Part shown: one piece after another, positions 16,617 through 24,955 of the stretch | How positions within the stretch are numbered: position 1 is the first letter of the stretch | Layout of the letters: each line of letters begins with the position of its first letter | Assembly (NCBI GenBank): GCA_900545605.1 | Contig: UQZL01000014.1 | Span: 1-46,363 of the forward strand | Length of the DNA stretch: 46,363 nucleotides | Direction of reading: 5' to 3' | Origin: an uncultured Collinsella sp. | GTDB taxonomy: Bacteria > Actinomycetota > Coriobacteriia > Coriobacteriales > Coriobacteriaceae | Made by a program: the position numbers and the translations under genes | The notes under the pieces: model-generated | What the model was told of the DNA's origin: nothing | Seen by the model: the letters and a program-made list of their open reading frames with translations, nothing else | Databases searched by the model: none

Positions 16617-17921
16617 TTGAATAGCCAGCTGATCCAACAGGGCCGCGCCGCTTACCGCGCGGGTGATTTTTCCGCTGCAGCCCAGATGCTTGGGGCGGCA
16701 AAGACTCCCGATGAGATTATGGGCGAGGCCGATCACCTTCGTGGTAACGCCTTGATGCACCTAGGCATGTATGCCGAGGCCGCCGAGGCCTACGCCGCCG
16801 CCCTCAACGACGGCACCTATGGCAAGCGCGGCGCGCTGCTCACCAACCGCGGCAAGGCGCTCGCCGCCGTGGGCGACTACACGACGGCCGCTCAGGCGTT
16901 CTCTGCTGCTACGCAGGACGCTTCTTATGCCACGCCGTTCAAGGCCTATCTGGGCCTGGGTAACGCGCTGTTCCAGTCGGGCGACTATGCCAACGCGGGT
17001 ACTGCCTTCCGTCAGGCTGCCATCGATGGCGCCAATCCGGCTCCTGCCGCCGCGCTCGGCGAGCTCGGTCGTTGCTTCATCAAGCTCGGCCGTCCGGCGG
17101 ATGCCGTGGAGACCTACCGCACGGCTATCGACTTTGCCGGCCCCCGCGACGACACGCGTGCGCTCAACGCCGGCATGGGTCAGGCGCTTTCTGCCGCCGG
17201 CCGTCCCTCCGACGCACTCGACGCCTTTAACGCCGCTACTGCCGATGGCATCTACCAGCTCACCTCCGAGCAGGCCGATGAGCTTGCCCGCGTGCACGAT
17301 TCGCTTGCCGCGCTGTCTGCCCAGACGGCTATGGCCACGGCTCCGGCGCCCGCGATGGACGCTCCTGCCGTCGATCCGCTCGATCCTACGGGCGCGACCG
17401 GTCAGTTTATGCCCGATCCCTCGGACACCGGCTTCTTTACGCTGTCCGAGTCCGAGATGGTCCAGCAGGACCGTCAGGATCGTAAGCAGGCCAAGGTCCG
17501 TCGTCGCCATCGCCACACGGGTCTCAAAGTCTTCATCGTGCTGCTTCTGCTCATTTTGATCGCCGCGGGCGGTCTGGGCTTTGCCTACACGCGCGGCTTT
17601 GGCTTCCCGTCTCAGGAGTCTGTCGTTACCGATCTGTTCCAGGCTGCCGGCGACGGTGACACCGCAAAGGCCGAGTCTTGCCTGGCATCGAGCCTGTCCG
17701 AGGACGCTAAGTCGATGATCATCTCCTCGATTCCGCAGGGTGCCACCGTGTCCGTCGAGGGCATGGATCAGTCCATGACCGAGACGACCGCTAAGGTGAA
17801 GGCATCGCTGTCCAAGGGCGGCGAGCAGGAGTACACCGTCAAATTCGTGCGCTCCGACAACCATATCGGCTGGGCCGTTTCCTCGCTCGATATGGATTTC
17901 TCGGCTGCTGACAACCAGTAG
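16617..17921 (+). CDS. TPR-repeat membrane protein
   Basis: A 434-residue protein starting at TTG after AAAGGGG. Residues 1-230 are Ala-rich helical pairs of TPR type, for example LGNALFQSGDYANAGTAF and GRPSDALDAFNAATADG. An acidic linker and a basic stop-transfer (RRRHRHTGLK) precede one membrane helix near 303-325. The remaining 110 residues would be outside the cell. TPRs normally bind proteins, so this may be a scaffold linking a cytoplasmic partner to the envelope; its position just before mreBCD is suggestive but not proof. Confidence 0.75.
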   Translation: MNSQLIQQGRAAYRAGDFSAAAQMLGAAKTPDEIMGEADHLRGNALMHLGMYAEAAEAYAAALNDGTYGKRGALLTNRGKALAAVGDYTTAAQAFSAATQDASYATPFKAYLGLGNALFQSGDYANAGTAFRQAAIDGANPAPAAALGELGRCFIKLGRPADAVETYRTAIDFAGPRDDTRALNAGMGQALSAAGRPSDALDAFNAATADGIYQLTSEQADELARVHDSLAALSAQTAMATAPAPAMDAPAVDPLDPTGATGQFMPDPSDTGFFTLSESEMVQQDRQDRKQAKVRRRHRHTGLKVFIVLLLLILIAAGGLGFAYTRGFGFPSQESVVTDLFQAAGDGDTAKAESCLASSLSEDAKSMIISSIPQGATVSVEGMDQSMTETTAKVKASLSKGGEQEYTVKFVRSDNHIGWAVSSLDMDFSAADNQ

Positions 17922-17943
17922 TGACCTTATGGGATTTAGCTTT

Positions 17944-17976
17944 GCCCGGCGCTTCACCGCAAGTGAGGTGCCGGGC
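17944..17976 (+). terminator. Perfect hairpin between the TPR gene and mreB
   Basis: A stem of about 14 pairs (17944-17957 with 17963-17976, including G-T wobbles) with a 5-nt loop lies 22 bases after the TPR stop. Only a weak T-run follows, so termination may be partial. A TATGAT box near 17986 could be the -10 of an mreB promoter. Confidence 0.5.
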
Positions 17977-18036
17977 TTGCGCTAGTATGATGAGCTAGTA
18001 GTTTTCCAGCAATCATCCAACACATCAGGAGTTGCG

Positions 18037-19080
18037 TTGTTTTCTTTGATGGATATGTTCTTCGGTAGCTATGCGGGCGATCTTGCCATCGACCTCGGTA
18101 CCGCAAATACGCTTGTCTCCGTGCGCGGCAAGGGCATCGTCATTCGCGAGCCCTCTGTTGTCGCCATCGACAAGAACGACGAGCGCATCCTGGCGGTCGG
18201 TATCGAGGCAAAGCGCATGCTCGGCCGTACGCCCGGCAACATCGTGGCCGTTCGTCCCCTGAAGGACGGCGTCATCGCCGACTTCGATGTTACCGAGGCC
18301 ATGCTTCGCTACTTTATCGACAAGGCTTCCGAGAAGCGCTATCCGTGGACCCCGCGTCCGCGCGTTGTCGTCTGCGTTCCCTCCGGTGTCACGTCGGTCG
18401 AGAAGCGTGCTGTCTTTGAGGCCACGATCCAGGCCGGTGCTCGCCAGGCCTACCTGATCGAGGAGCCCATGGCTGCCGCTATCGGCGCCGACCTGCCCGT
18501 CGAGGAGCCCACCGGCTCCATGGTCATCGACATCGGTGGCGGTACTACCGAGGTCGCCGTTATCGCTATGGGCGGCATCGTCGTCTCGCAGTCCATCCGT
18601 ATTGCCGGTGACGAGTTCGATCAGGCCATCCTCACGCACGTTCGCGATGCCTACAACCTGGCCATCGGCGAGCGTACGGCAGAGGACATCAAGATCAAGG
18701 TCGGTTCCGCCGTGCCGCTCAAGGACGAGCTCGACGTCGAGGTCAACGGCCGCGACGTGATCACCGGTCTGCCCAAGACCGTGCGCATCGAGAGCGAGGA
18801 GATTCGTCGCGCGCTCAACAAGCCGCTCGACGAGATGGCCAAGGCCGTCAAGGACGCACTCGACGCTACGCCTCCCGATCTTGCCTCGGACCTTATGTAC
18901 TACGGCATTTTGCTGACTGGTGGCGGCGCGCTGCTGCGCGGTCTCGACGTGCGCCTGCGCGATGAGACCGGTGTTTCGGTCAACGTCAGCCCCACGGCGC
19001 TCGATAACGTCGTTAACGGCTGTGCCCGCGTGCTCGAGGCCAATGCGTTTGATGGCGGCTTCGTCCAGACCAATGCTTAA
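18037..19080 (+). CDS. mreB: Rod-shape determining actin homologue MreB
   Basis: The 347-residue, full-length actin-fold protein polymerises under the membrane and directs lateral cell-wall synthesis. It has the phosphate-1 loop DLGTANTLV, the phosphate-2 loop IDIGGGTTEVAVI and the adenosine motif LTGGGALLRGLD. The N-terminal MFSLMDMFFG segment is amphipathic, as expected for membrane binding. It starts at TTG directly after AGGAG. It is the first gene of an intact mreB-mreC-mreD-mrdA-rodA operon, so this organism should be able to elongate as a rod. Confidence 0.97.
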   Translation: MFSLMDMFFGSYAGDLAIDLGTANTLVSVRGKGIVIREPSVVAIDKNDERILAVGIEAKRMLGRTPGNIVAVRPLKDGVIADFDVTEAMLRYFIDKASEKRYPWTPRPRVVVCVPSGVTSVEKRAVFEATIQAGARQAYLIEEPMAAAIGADLPVEEPTGSMVIDIGGGTTEVAVIAMGGIVVSQSIRIAGDEFDQAILTHVRDAYNLAIGERTAEDIKIKVGSAVPLKDELDVEVNGRDVITGLPKTVRIESEEIRRALNKPLDEMAKAVKDALDATPPDLASDLMYYGILLTGGGALLRGLDVRLRDETGVSVNVSPTALDNVVNGCARVLEANAFDGGFVQTNA

Positions 19081-19101
19081 TTTCCAAAAGGTGGATTCCA
19101 T

Positions 19102-20100
19102 TTGGCACGATCTTCGGGTTTCTCCACAAATCTGAATACCAAGCGACAATCAACGGGTATGCGCCCGTTGATTGTTTTCAGCCTGATTTCGGTGTTGCTG
19201 CTCACGTTTTACATCCGCGAGGGCGAGGCAGGGCCGATTCATGCCGTGCGTTCGGGCGTAACGACGATTACCTCGCCGGTGCGCTTTGTGGGCTCGGCCG
19301 TGGCGGCTCCCTTCAATGCGATCGGCAACGTGTTCTCTAACCTTACGGCGTCGCAGGACACGCTTGACGATCTTAAGAAGCAAAACGAGGAACTGACCTC
19401 TAAGGTTGCTGAGCTCTCCGAGGCTCAAAAGACCGCCGAGCGTCTGGAGGGGCTGGTTGGCCTGCAGTCGACCTATAACCTCAAATCGACCGCAGCTCGT
19501 ATTGTTGGTGCCTCGGGCGATGCCTGGACCTCGACCGTCACCATCGACAAGGGCTCTGCCGACGGCCTTACCATCAACATGCCTGTGACGAGTTCGGCCG
19601 GTGTTATCGGCCAGATCATCGAAGTCTCGGCCAAGACGTCCACCGTGCGCCTGATTGGCGACGAGAACTCGGGCGTGTCCGCTATGGTGCAGGACACGCG
19701 CGCTCAGGGCATGCTGCAGGGTCAGGCTGACGGCACGCTGCGTCTTGAGTACGTGAGCGTCGACTCCGACGTTAAGGTTGGCGACATCATCGTGACCTCG
19801 GGCATTGGCGGCGTGTTCCCCAAGGGCCTTCCGCTTGGCACCGTCTCGTCGGTCGAGAAATCGGCAAACGACGTGTACTACACCATTGTGGTGCGCGCTC
19901 AGACCACGGCCGAGAATAACGAGGAAGTGCTGGTCATTACCTCGCTGACCGACGAACAGTCGGCCTCGGATGAGGACGTGAGCACGGCCAACAGCACGCC
20001 GCAGGGAACGTCGCGTGACGCTGCGACCAAGACGAAGGACGAGAGTTCGGATGACAGTTCCGACACGTCCGAAACGACCGATTCCGGCTCGAGCGAATAG
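19102..20100 (+). CDS. mreC: Rod-shape determining protein MreC
   Basis: A 332-residue bitopic protein starting at TTG behind GGTGG. One membrane helix (about residues 21-37, IVFSLISVLLLTFYI) is followed by a coiled coil (about 90-118, LDDLKKQNEELTSKVAEL) and the two beta-barrel domains typical of MreC. The final 50 residues are a Ser/Thr/Asp-rich, disordered extracellular tail, longer than in many homologues. MreC links MreB and MreD to the wall synthases outside the membrane. Confidence 0.95.
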   Translation: MARSSGFSTNLNTKRQSTGMRPLIVFSLISVLLLTFYIREGEAGPIHAVRSGVTTITSPVRFVGSAVAAPFNAIGNVFSNLTASQDTLDDLKKQNEELTSKVAELSEAQKTAERLEGLVGLQSTYNLKSTAARIVGASGDAWTSTVTIDKGSADGLTINMPVTSSAGVIGQIIEVSAKTSTVRLIGDENSGVSAMVQDTRAQGMLQGQADGTLRLEYVSVDSDVKVGDIIVTSGIGGVFPKGLPLGTVSSVEKSANDVYYTIVVRAQTTAENNEEVLVITSLTDEQSASDEDVSTANSTPQGTSRDAATKTKDESSDDSSDTSETTDSGSSE

Positions 20101-20111
20101 GGGGCATGTCC

Positions 20112-20678
20112 ATGGATCTACACGAGCAGGGGATGAGCTCCCGCACGTTTGTGATCGCCGCCATCGTGTGCGTGCTGCTGCAGGCAGGCCTGGCACCGCA
20201 GATCTCCATTGCGGGCGGTCGCGTCAACTTCATGATTATCCTGGTGTGCCTAAGCGTGTTTTCGGGCGACCCGACCCGTGCCATCGTGTGCGGTTTTTGC
20301 AGCGGCTTGTTCTATGACCTGTCCGCTGCCGTGCCGGTGGGCGTTATGTCGCTCCTGCTGACCGTGGGTTCTTTTGCCCTGGTGCACAGCGCCGTCGGCC
20401 AGACGGGCGGTACCCCGAGTGCGCGCGGCATCACTGTGGGCGCCTTCGCGCTCGTCATTAATGTGATCTACAGCATCATCTTGCTGTTTATGGGTTTGGA
20501 GACGAGCTTTGTCGTGGCGATCTTCGGCCATGCGTTGCCGTCCTCGATCCTGACGGGTCTGGTTGCCATTCCGTTTTTGATGTCCGGCGTCGTGCCGCAG
20601 TCCGGCTATGGATTCTCCGCACGTGGCGGACGCCAGACGGGCATGCGCTTTAAGCCCAAGACCCGCAAGCTCAAATAG
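20112..20678 (+). CDS. mreD: Rod-shape determining protein MreD
   Basis: About 188 residues and strongly hydrophobic with five or six membrane spans, as in MreD. The ATG at 20112 is preferred because it lies eight bases after GGGGG, whereas the ATG at 20106 is too close. It is in the expected place between mreC and the PBP2 gene. Sequence conservation in MreD is low, so the assignment relies on topology, length and synteny. Confidence 0.88.
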   Translation: MDLHEQGMSSRTFVIAAIVCVLLQAGLAPQISIAGGRVNFMIILVCLSVFSGDPTRAIVCGFCSGLFYDLSAAVPVGVMSLLLTVGSFALVHSAVGQTGGTPSARGITVGAFALVINVIYSIILLFMGLETSFVVAIFGHALPSSILTGLVAIPFLMSGVVPQSGYGFSARGGRQTGMRFKPKTRKLK

Positions 20679-20691
20679 GGGAGGCCTGTAG

Positions 20692-22761
20692 ATGTCTTCC
20701 CAGATGACGGTTATTATCGCCGGTATCGTGCTGGTTGTGGCCATCGTGGTCGCGCTGGTCATCATGCGTCGCGGCGATTCCCGTTTTACCTACGATACGC
20801 AGCATGGAACGGCCCCGCGCGCCACCGAGGGCGAGGGCAATACCGCGGCGACCGCCTTTAAGGGCCGCTTCTCCATCCTCACCACGGGTGTGGGCGCGAT
20901 GTTCGCGGCGCTTGCCGTCAAGCTGTGGGGCATGCAGATGGTCTCGTCGGACTATTACGAAAAGCAGGCTAATAGCAATCAGACGCGCACCGTTACCACA
21001 CCCGCTGTGCGTGGCCGCATCCTCGACCGCAATGGCGTGGCACTTGTCCAGAACCGTCCCTCACTTGCTGTCGTGGCCTACCGCGACCTTGCCGAGGATG
21101 AAGTTCTGGTTCGCCATCTTGCCAACGTGCTCGGTATGCCCTACGTGGCGGTTCTGCGCAATATCCAGGACAATTCCGAGGGTGCCCAGAGCCTGCATAC
21201 CATCGCGACGGACGTCCGTCGCTCCACGGTTGCCTATATTCAGGAGCACGCCGGCGAGTTCCCGGGCGTCAAGATTGCCGAGCGTACCGAGCGCCAGTAT
21301 CCATATGGCGAGACGGCATGCCATATCTTGGGCTATACCGGCACCATTACCTCCGAGCAGCTCGAGGCCCAGAATAAGAAAACCTCTGGCGATGATGATG
21401 CTTCTGCTGGCAAGATTACGTACCAGTCGGGCGATATCGTGGGCCAGGCGGGTGTTGAGAGCTACTACGAAAACCTGCTGCAGGGTATTCGTGGCGAGCA
21501 GACCGTCAAGGTCGATGCCTCGGGCAATGTGACCGGTCAGGCCGGCGCCGTGCCCGCCAAGGCCGGCTCCGACATTAAGCTCACGCTCGACCTTAAGATC
21601 CAACAGGCCTGTGAGACGGCGCTGGCGAGCGCCATCGAGCTTGCCAAGACCACTGGCTACAGCAATGCCGGCAACGGCGCTGTGGTGTGTCTCGATCCCA
21701 ACAATGGTGAGATCCTGGGCATGGCGAGCGAGCCCAAGTTCGATCCGTCCGTCTTTATCGGCGGCGTCTCAAATGACGTGTGGACCGAGCTCAATGATGA
21801 CAAGGGTTCGCACCCGCTGCTCAACCGCGCCATTAGCGGACAGTACATGTCGGCCTCGACCATCAAGCCGCTCTCGGCACTGGCCGGTCTTGAGTTTGGA
21901 ACCTACACTTCAACGCAGACAACCAACTGCACGGGCTATTGGACGGGCTTGGGCAAGGCTTGGGGCAAGCGCTGCTGGCTGACGTCTGGACACGGCACCA
22001 TGACGCTGCAGTCGGGTATTGCCAACTCGTGCGACCCCGTTTTCTACGATATGGGCAAGGCCTTCTTTTATGACGAGCAACATTCCGAGGGCCTGCAGGA
22101 GGTCTTTCGTCGCTGGGGCCTAGGCAAGACCTGCGGTATCGATTTGCCGAGTGAGGGCGCGGGCCGTATTCCCGATGCCGAGTGGAAAGAGTCGTACTTC
22201 ACCGACGCCTCTGCCGAGGACCGCAAGTGGAATGCCGGCGATATGACCAACATTGCCATCGGCCAGGGCGACATTTTGGTGACGCCTCTGCAGATGGCAT
22301 GCGCCTACATGGGCCTCGCCAACGGCGGTAAGCAGTACGTGCCTCACGTGTTTTTGTCTGCCGTGTCGCGCGATGGCGACGGCGATGCCTATAAGTACAA
22401 CGGCAAAGGCAAGAAGAAGCGCCTGGAGGCCAAGATCAACAGCGATTCGGATTTGGCTCTTGTTCGCAACGGCATGCACGACGTGATTTACACGGCATCG
22501 ACGTCCCTGGCGGCTCACTTTGGCACCCTGACGCCGCAGGTATACGGCAAGTCGGGCACGGGCGAGAAAAGCGGCGAGGACGAATACGCGTGGTTTTGCG
22601 CCTATGCGCCGGCCGATGATCCCAAGTATGTCATCGCTACTGTCCTGGAGCAGGGCGGCGGTGGCTCAGATACCGCGATGCATGTCGTGCGCGATGTGCT
22701 CGGCGTGATTTATGACGAGCCCGATACCTCTTCGGCCTCGGGCGATTCTTCGGTTCGATAG
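20692..22761 (+). CDS. mrdA: Elongasome transpeptidase, penicillin-binding protein 2
   Basis: The 689-residue class B PBP crosslinks peptidoglycan during elongation. The catalytic motifs are STIK with Ser389 and Lys392, SCD at 446-448 in place of SxN, and KSGT at 620-623. The dimerisation domain begins with AVRGRILDRNG near residue 103. Two hydrophobic segments occur, at about 6-24 and 64-80, instead of the usual single N-terminal anchor; the first may be an extra membrane helix. It works with the RodA polymerase encoded nine bases downstream. Confidence 0.94.
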   Translation: MSSQMTVIIAGIVLVVAIVVALVIMRRGDSRFTYDTQHGTAPRATEGEGNTAATAFKGRFSILTTGVGAMFAALAVKLWGMQMVSSDYYEKQANSNQTRTVTTPAVRGRILDRNGVALVQNRPSLAVVAYRDLAEDEVLVRHLANVLGMPYVAVLRNIQDNSEGAQSLHTIATDVRRSTVAYIQEHAGEFPGVKIAERTERQYPYGETACHILGYTGTITSEQLEAQNKKTSGDDDASAGKITYQSGDIVGQAGVESYYENLLQGIRGEQTVKVDASGNVTGQAGAVPAKAGSDIKLTLDLKIQQACETALASAIELAKTTGYSNAGNGAVVCLDPNNGEILGMASEPKFDPSVFIGGVSNDVWTELNDDKGSHPLLNRAISGQYMSASTIKPLSALAGLEFGTYTSTQTTNCTGYWTGLGKAWGKRCWLTSGHGTMTLQSGIANSCDPVFYDMGKAFFYDEQHSEGLQEVFRRWGLGKTCGIDLPSEGAGRIPDAEWKESYFTDASAEDRKWNAGDMTNIAIGQGDILVTPLQMACAYMGLANGGKQYVPHVFLSAVSRDGDGDAYKYNGKGKKKRLEAKINSDSDLALVRNGMHDVIYTASTSLAAHFGTLTPQVYGKSGTGEKSGEDEYAWFCAYAPADDPKYVIATVLEQGGGGSDTAMHVVRDVLGVIYDEPDTSSASGDSSVR

Positions 22762-22770
22762 GAGGTTGCG

Positions 22771-23997
22771 ATGGATTTTTCTCCGGCGGATCTGTTCCGT
22801 TCAACCAAGACCGGCTCTCGCAGCAGCCTGGACCGCGTCAACAAGCAACTTTCGGCCTCGCGCGGCACGTTTCGCCAAAAGGTGCATATCGGTGTGCTCG
22901 TGGCTACAGTGGCGCTCGTCGCCTACGGTGCCATCATTATCTGGTCGGCTTCGCAGTTTAAGGCCGATGCCTCGTTCTCACGCCATCTGCTGGGAATTGG
23001 TATCGGGGCGATGCTGGCGGTGCTGGTCTGGCGTACCGACCTGCGCGGTATTTCCAATTTTTCGACGGCGTTGCTCGTCATCGACCTGATCGTGATCTTC
23101 TCGCCCAAGATTCCGGGTCTGTCCTATACGGGCGGTCTGGGCATGACGGGCTGGATCAAGATTCCCGGTATCGGTTTGACATTCCAGCCCGTTGAGCTTG
23201 CCAAGCTCATCACCATCTTCTTTATCGCCACGCTTGGCTCGCAGTATAACGGTCGCATCGATACTGTTCGCGACTACGTCAAGCTCTGCGGCATGCTGTC
23301 CATTCCGTTTTTGGCCGTCGTCGCCATGGGCGACCTGGGCTCGGGCCTGGTCGTGCTGGTCTCGGGCGCCATCGTCATCTGCATGAGCGGTGCACGCCGC
23401 GAATGGGTGCTGTCGACCCTGGCCCTGCTCGTGGGCCTGGTGGCCCTCGTCCTGGCGCTCGATTCGGTCTTTGATTCGTTGCTCGGCCACGATGTGCTCA
23501 TCAAGCAGTATCAGATGAACCGCCTGACGGTCTTTATCGACCCCGATAATGCCGATTCGGACGATGCCTACAACCTGCAGCAGTCGCTTATCGCCGTTGG
23601 CTCGGGCGGCTTCTTTGGTAAGGGTTTAGGCCATGCGACGCAGTCGGCCGGCGGCTTTCTGCCTGAGTTCCACACCGACTTCGTCTTCGCCTTCCTGTCC
23701 GAGACCTTTGGCTTTTGCGGTTCCTTTTTGCTCCTGTGCCTCTACGTGCTGCTGATCTTTTCGACGATTCGCGTCGCCTTTAAGTGTGAGTCGCTGTTCT
23801 TGCGCCTATCGTGTGTGGGCATCGTTGGCATGTGGGCGTTCCAGACCTTCGAAAACATCGGCATGTGCATCGGCATGATGCCGATTACCGGTATTCCGCT
23901 ACCGTTTATTAGCTTCGGTTCGTCTTCGATGATGATTCAGCTGCTGACGGTGGGTATCGTACAATCCATATGGCGGCATCGTTCGGGCGCCGCGTAA
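22771..23997 (+). CDS. rodA: SEDS peptidoglycan polymerase RodA
   Basis: A 408-residue polytopic protein with about ten membrane spans. SEDS signatures include IPGIGLTFQPVELAKL, the catalytic Asp region in the long extracellular loop (DAYNLQQSLIAVGSGGFFGKGLG), and the C-terminal PITGIPLPFISFGSSSM. It polymerises lipid II into glycan strands as the partner of PBP2. The first 40 residues are a basic cytoplasmic extension. An AGGAGG site precedes ATG 22771. Confidence 0.96.
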   Translation: MDFSPADLFRSTKTGSRSSLDRVNKQLSASRGTFRQKVHIGVLVATVALVAYGAIIIWSASQFKADASFSRHLLGIGIGAMLAVLVWRTDLRGISNFSTALLVIDLIVIFSPKIPGLSYTGGLGMTGWIKIPGIGLTFQPVELAKLITIFFIATLGSQYNGRIDTVRDYVKLCGMLSIPFLAVVAMGDLGSGLVVLVSGAIVICMSGARREWVLSTLALLVGLVALVLALDSVFDSLLGHDVLIKQYQMNRLTVFIDPDNADSDDAYNLQQSLIAVGSGGFFGKGLGHATQSAGGFLPEFHTDFVFAFLSETFGFCGSFLLLCLYVLLIFSTIRVAFKCESLFLRLSCVGIVGMWAFQTFENIGMCIGMMPITGIPLPFISFGSSSMMIQLLTVGIVQSIWRHRSGAA

Positions 23998-24015
23998 CCG
24001 CTGGAGGGGTTTGCT

Positions 24016-24945
24016 ATGAAAATTCCCGTAGATAAGCTGACCCGCGCTTTTAAGATGGGCGCGTCCGTTAAGAAGGATTCCGATACGCCGGTGCGCGTCT
24101 CGGTCTATCTGGATTCGTCTGCCTCGCGCTTTCTGGCCGAGACGGTGCGTGATGCCTTTGTGCCGCAGACGACCTCGGGCATTGTGCGCGTCGAGCGTCT
24201 GGGGGAGGAGCGAATTGCTCCAAAGACCGATACCGATGTGGTGCTGGTGCTCTCGTGTGGTTCCGACCGCTTGGAGAGTGCCGTGCAGGAGCTCGTGATC
24301 GCCGGCGCGCCCGTGTGCGTGCTTGCCGAGTCTGCTGTGGAGGTGCCGTTTATCGAGGAGTCCACGCCCATGCTCGGTGTGGTGGCGGCAACCGATAAGA
24401 CGTATCTGCTCGAGACGCTTGCCCGCTGGATTCTCGATCGCACCGACAAGGAAACGGCTTTTGCGGCGAACTTTGCCTTCATGCGCATCGCGGCGGCCAA
24501 TCGTATCATCACCTCGTGTGCGCTCACCAATATGGCGACCGGGGCTTTGGTGTTTTTGCCGGGCACCGATTATCCTGTTATGGCGCTGGCGCAGGTGGGC
24601 ATGCTCTTTGAGCTCGCTGCCGTCTTTGGACGCGGCATTAAGCCTGAGCGCGGCTACGAGGTCGCGGGCGTGCTTGCCGGCGGTCTTGTGATCCGCGCGG
24701 TCACCCGCGCGCTCGTCAAGCAGACGCCGCATATTGGGTTTGCCGTCAAGGCGCTCGCTGCTGCCGCGGGCACCTATGGCATGGGCCGTGCGCTCGTTTC
24801 GCTCTACGAGCGCGATGTCGACTACAGCCGTGCTAACGAGGTGGTCACTGCCACGTTTTCCCGCGTTCGCGATCTGGTGACTGCGGTCGCGGGCGCTACC
24901 CGTCCTATGGCGTCCTATCAGGACGCATCAGATCTCGCTGCTTAG
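24016..24945 (+). CDS. DUF697-like membrane-associated protein
   Basis: The 309-residue product has a polar first half with short beta-alpha segments (VVLVLSCGSD, APVCVLAESAVEV) that look like a degenerate nucleotide-binding fold without a P-loop. The second half matches the DUF697 pattern: ANRIITSCALTNMATG, PGTDYPVMALAQVGM, and an Ala/Gly-rich pair of hydrophobic helices. DUF697 proteins often accompany GTPases, but the biochemical role is unknown. It is 18 bases downstream of rodA and 10 bases upstream of the radical SAM gene, so it is transcribed with both. Confidence 0.65.
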   Translation: MKIPVDKLTRAFKMGASVKKDSDTPVRVSVYLDSSASRFLAETVRDAFVPQTTSGIVRVERLGEERIAPKTDTDVVLVLSCGSDRLESAVQELVIAGAPVCVLAESAVEVPFIEESTPMLGVVAATDKTYLLETLARWILDRTDKETAFAANFAFMRIAAANRIITSCALTNMATGALVFLPGTDYPVMALAQVGMLFELAAVFGRGIKPERGYEVAGVLAGGLVIRAVTRALVKQTPHIGFAVKALAAAAGTYGMGRALVSLYERDVDYSRANEVVTATFSRVRDLVTAVAGATRPMASYQDASDLAA

Positions 24946-24955
24946 GGGTTTTCCG

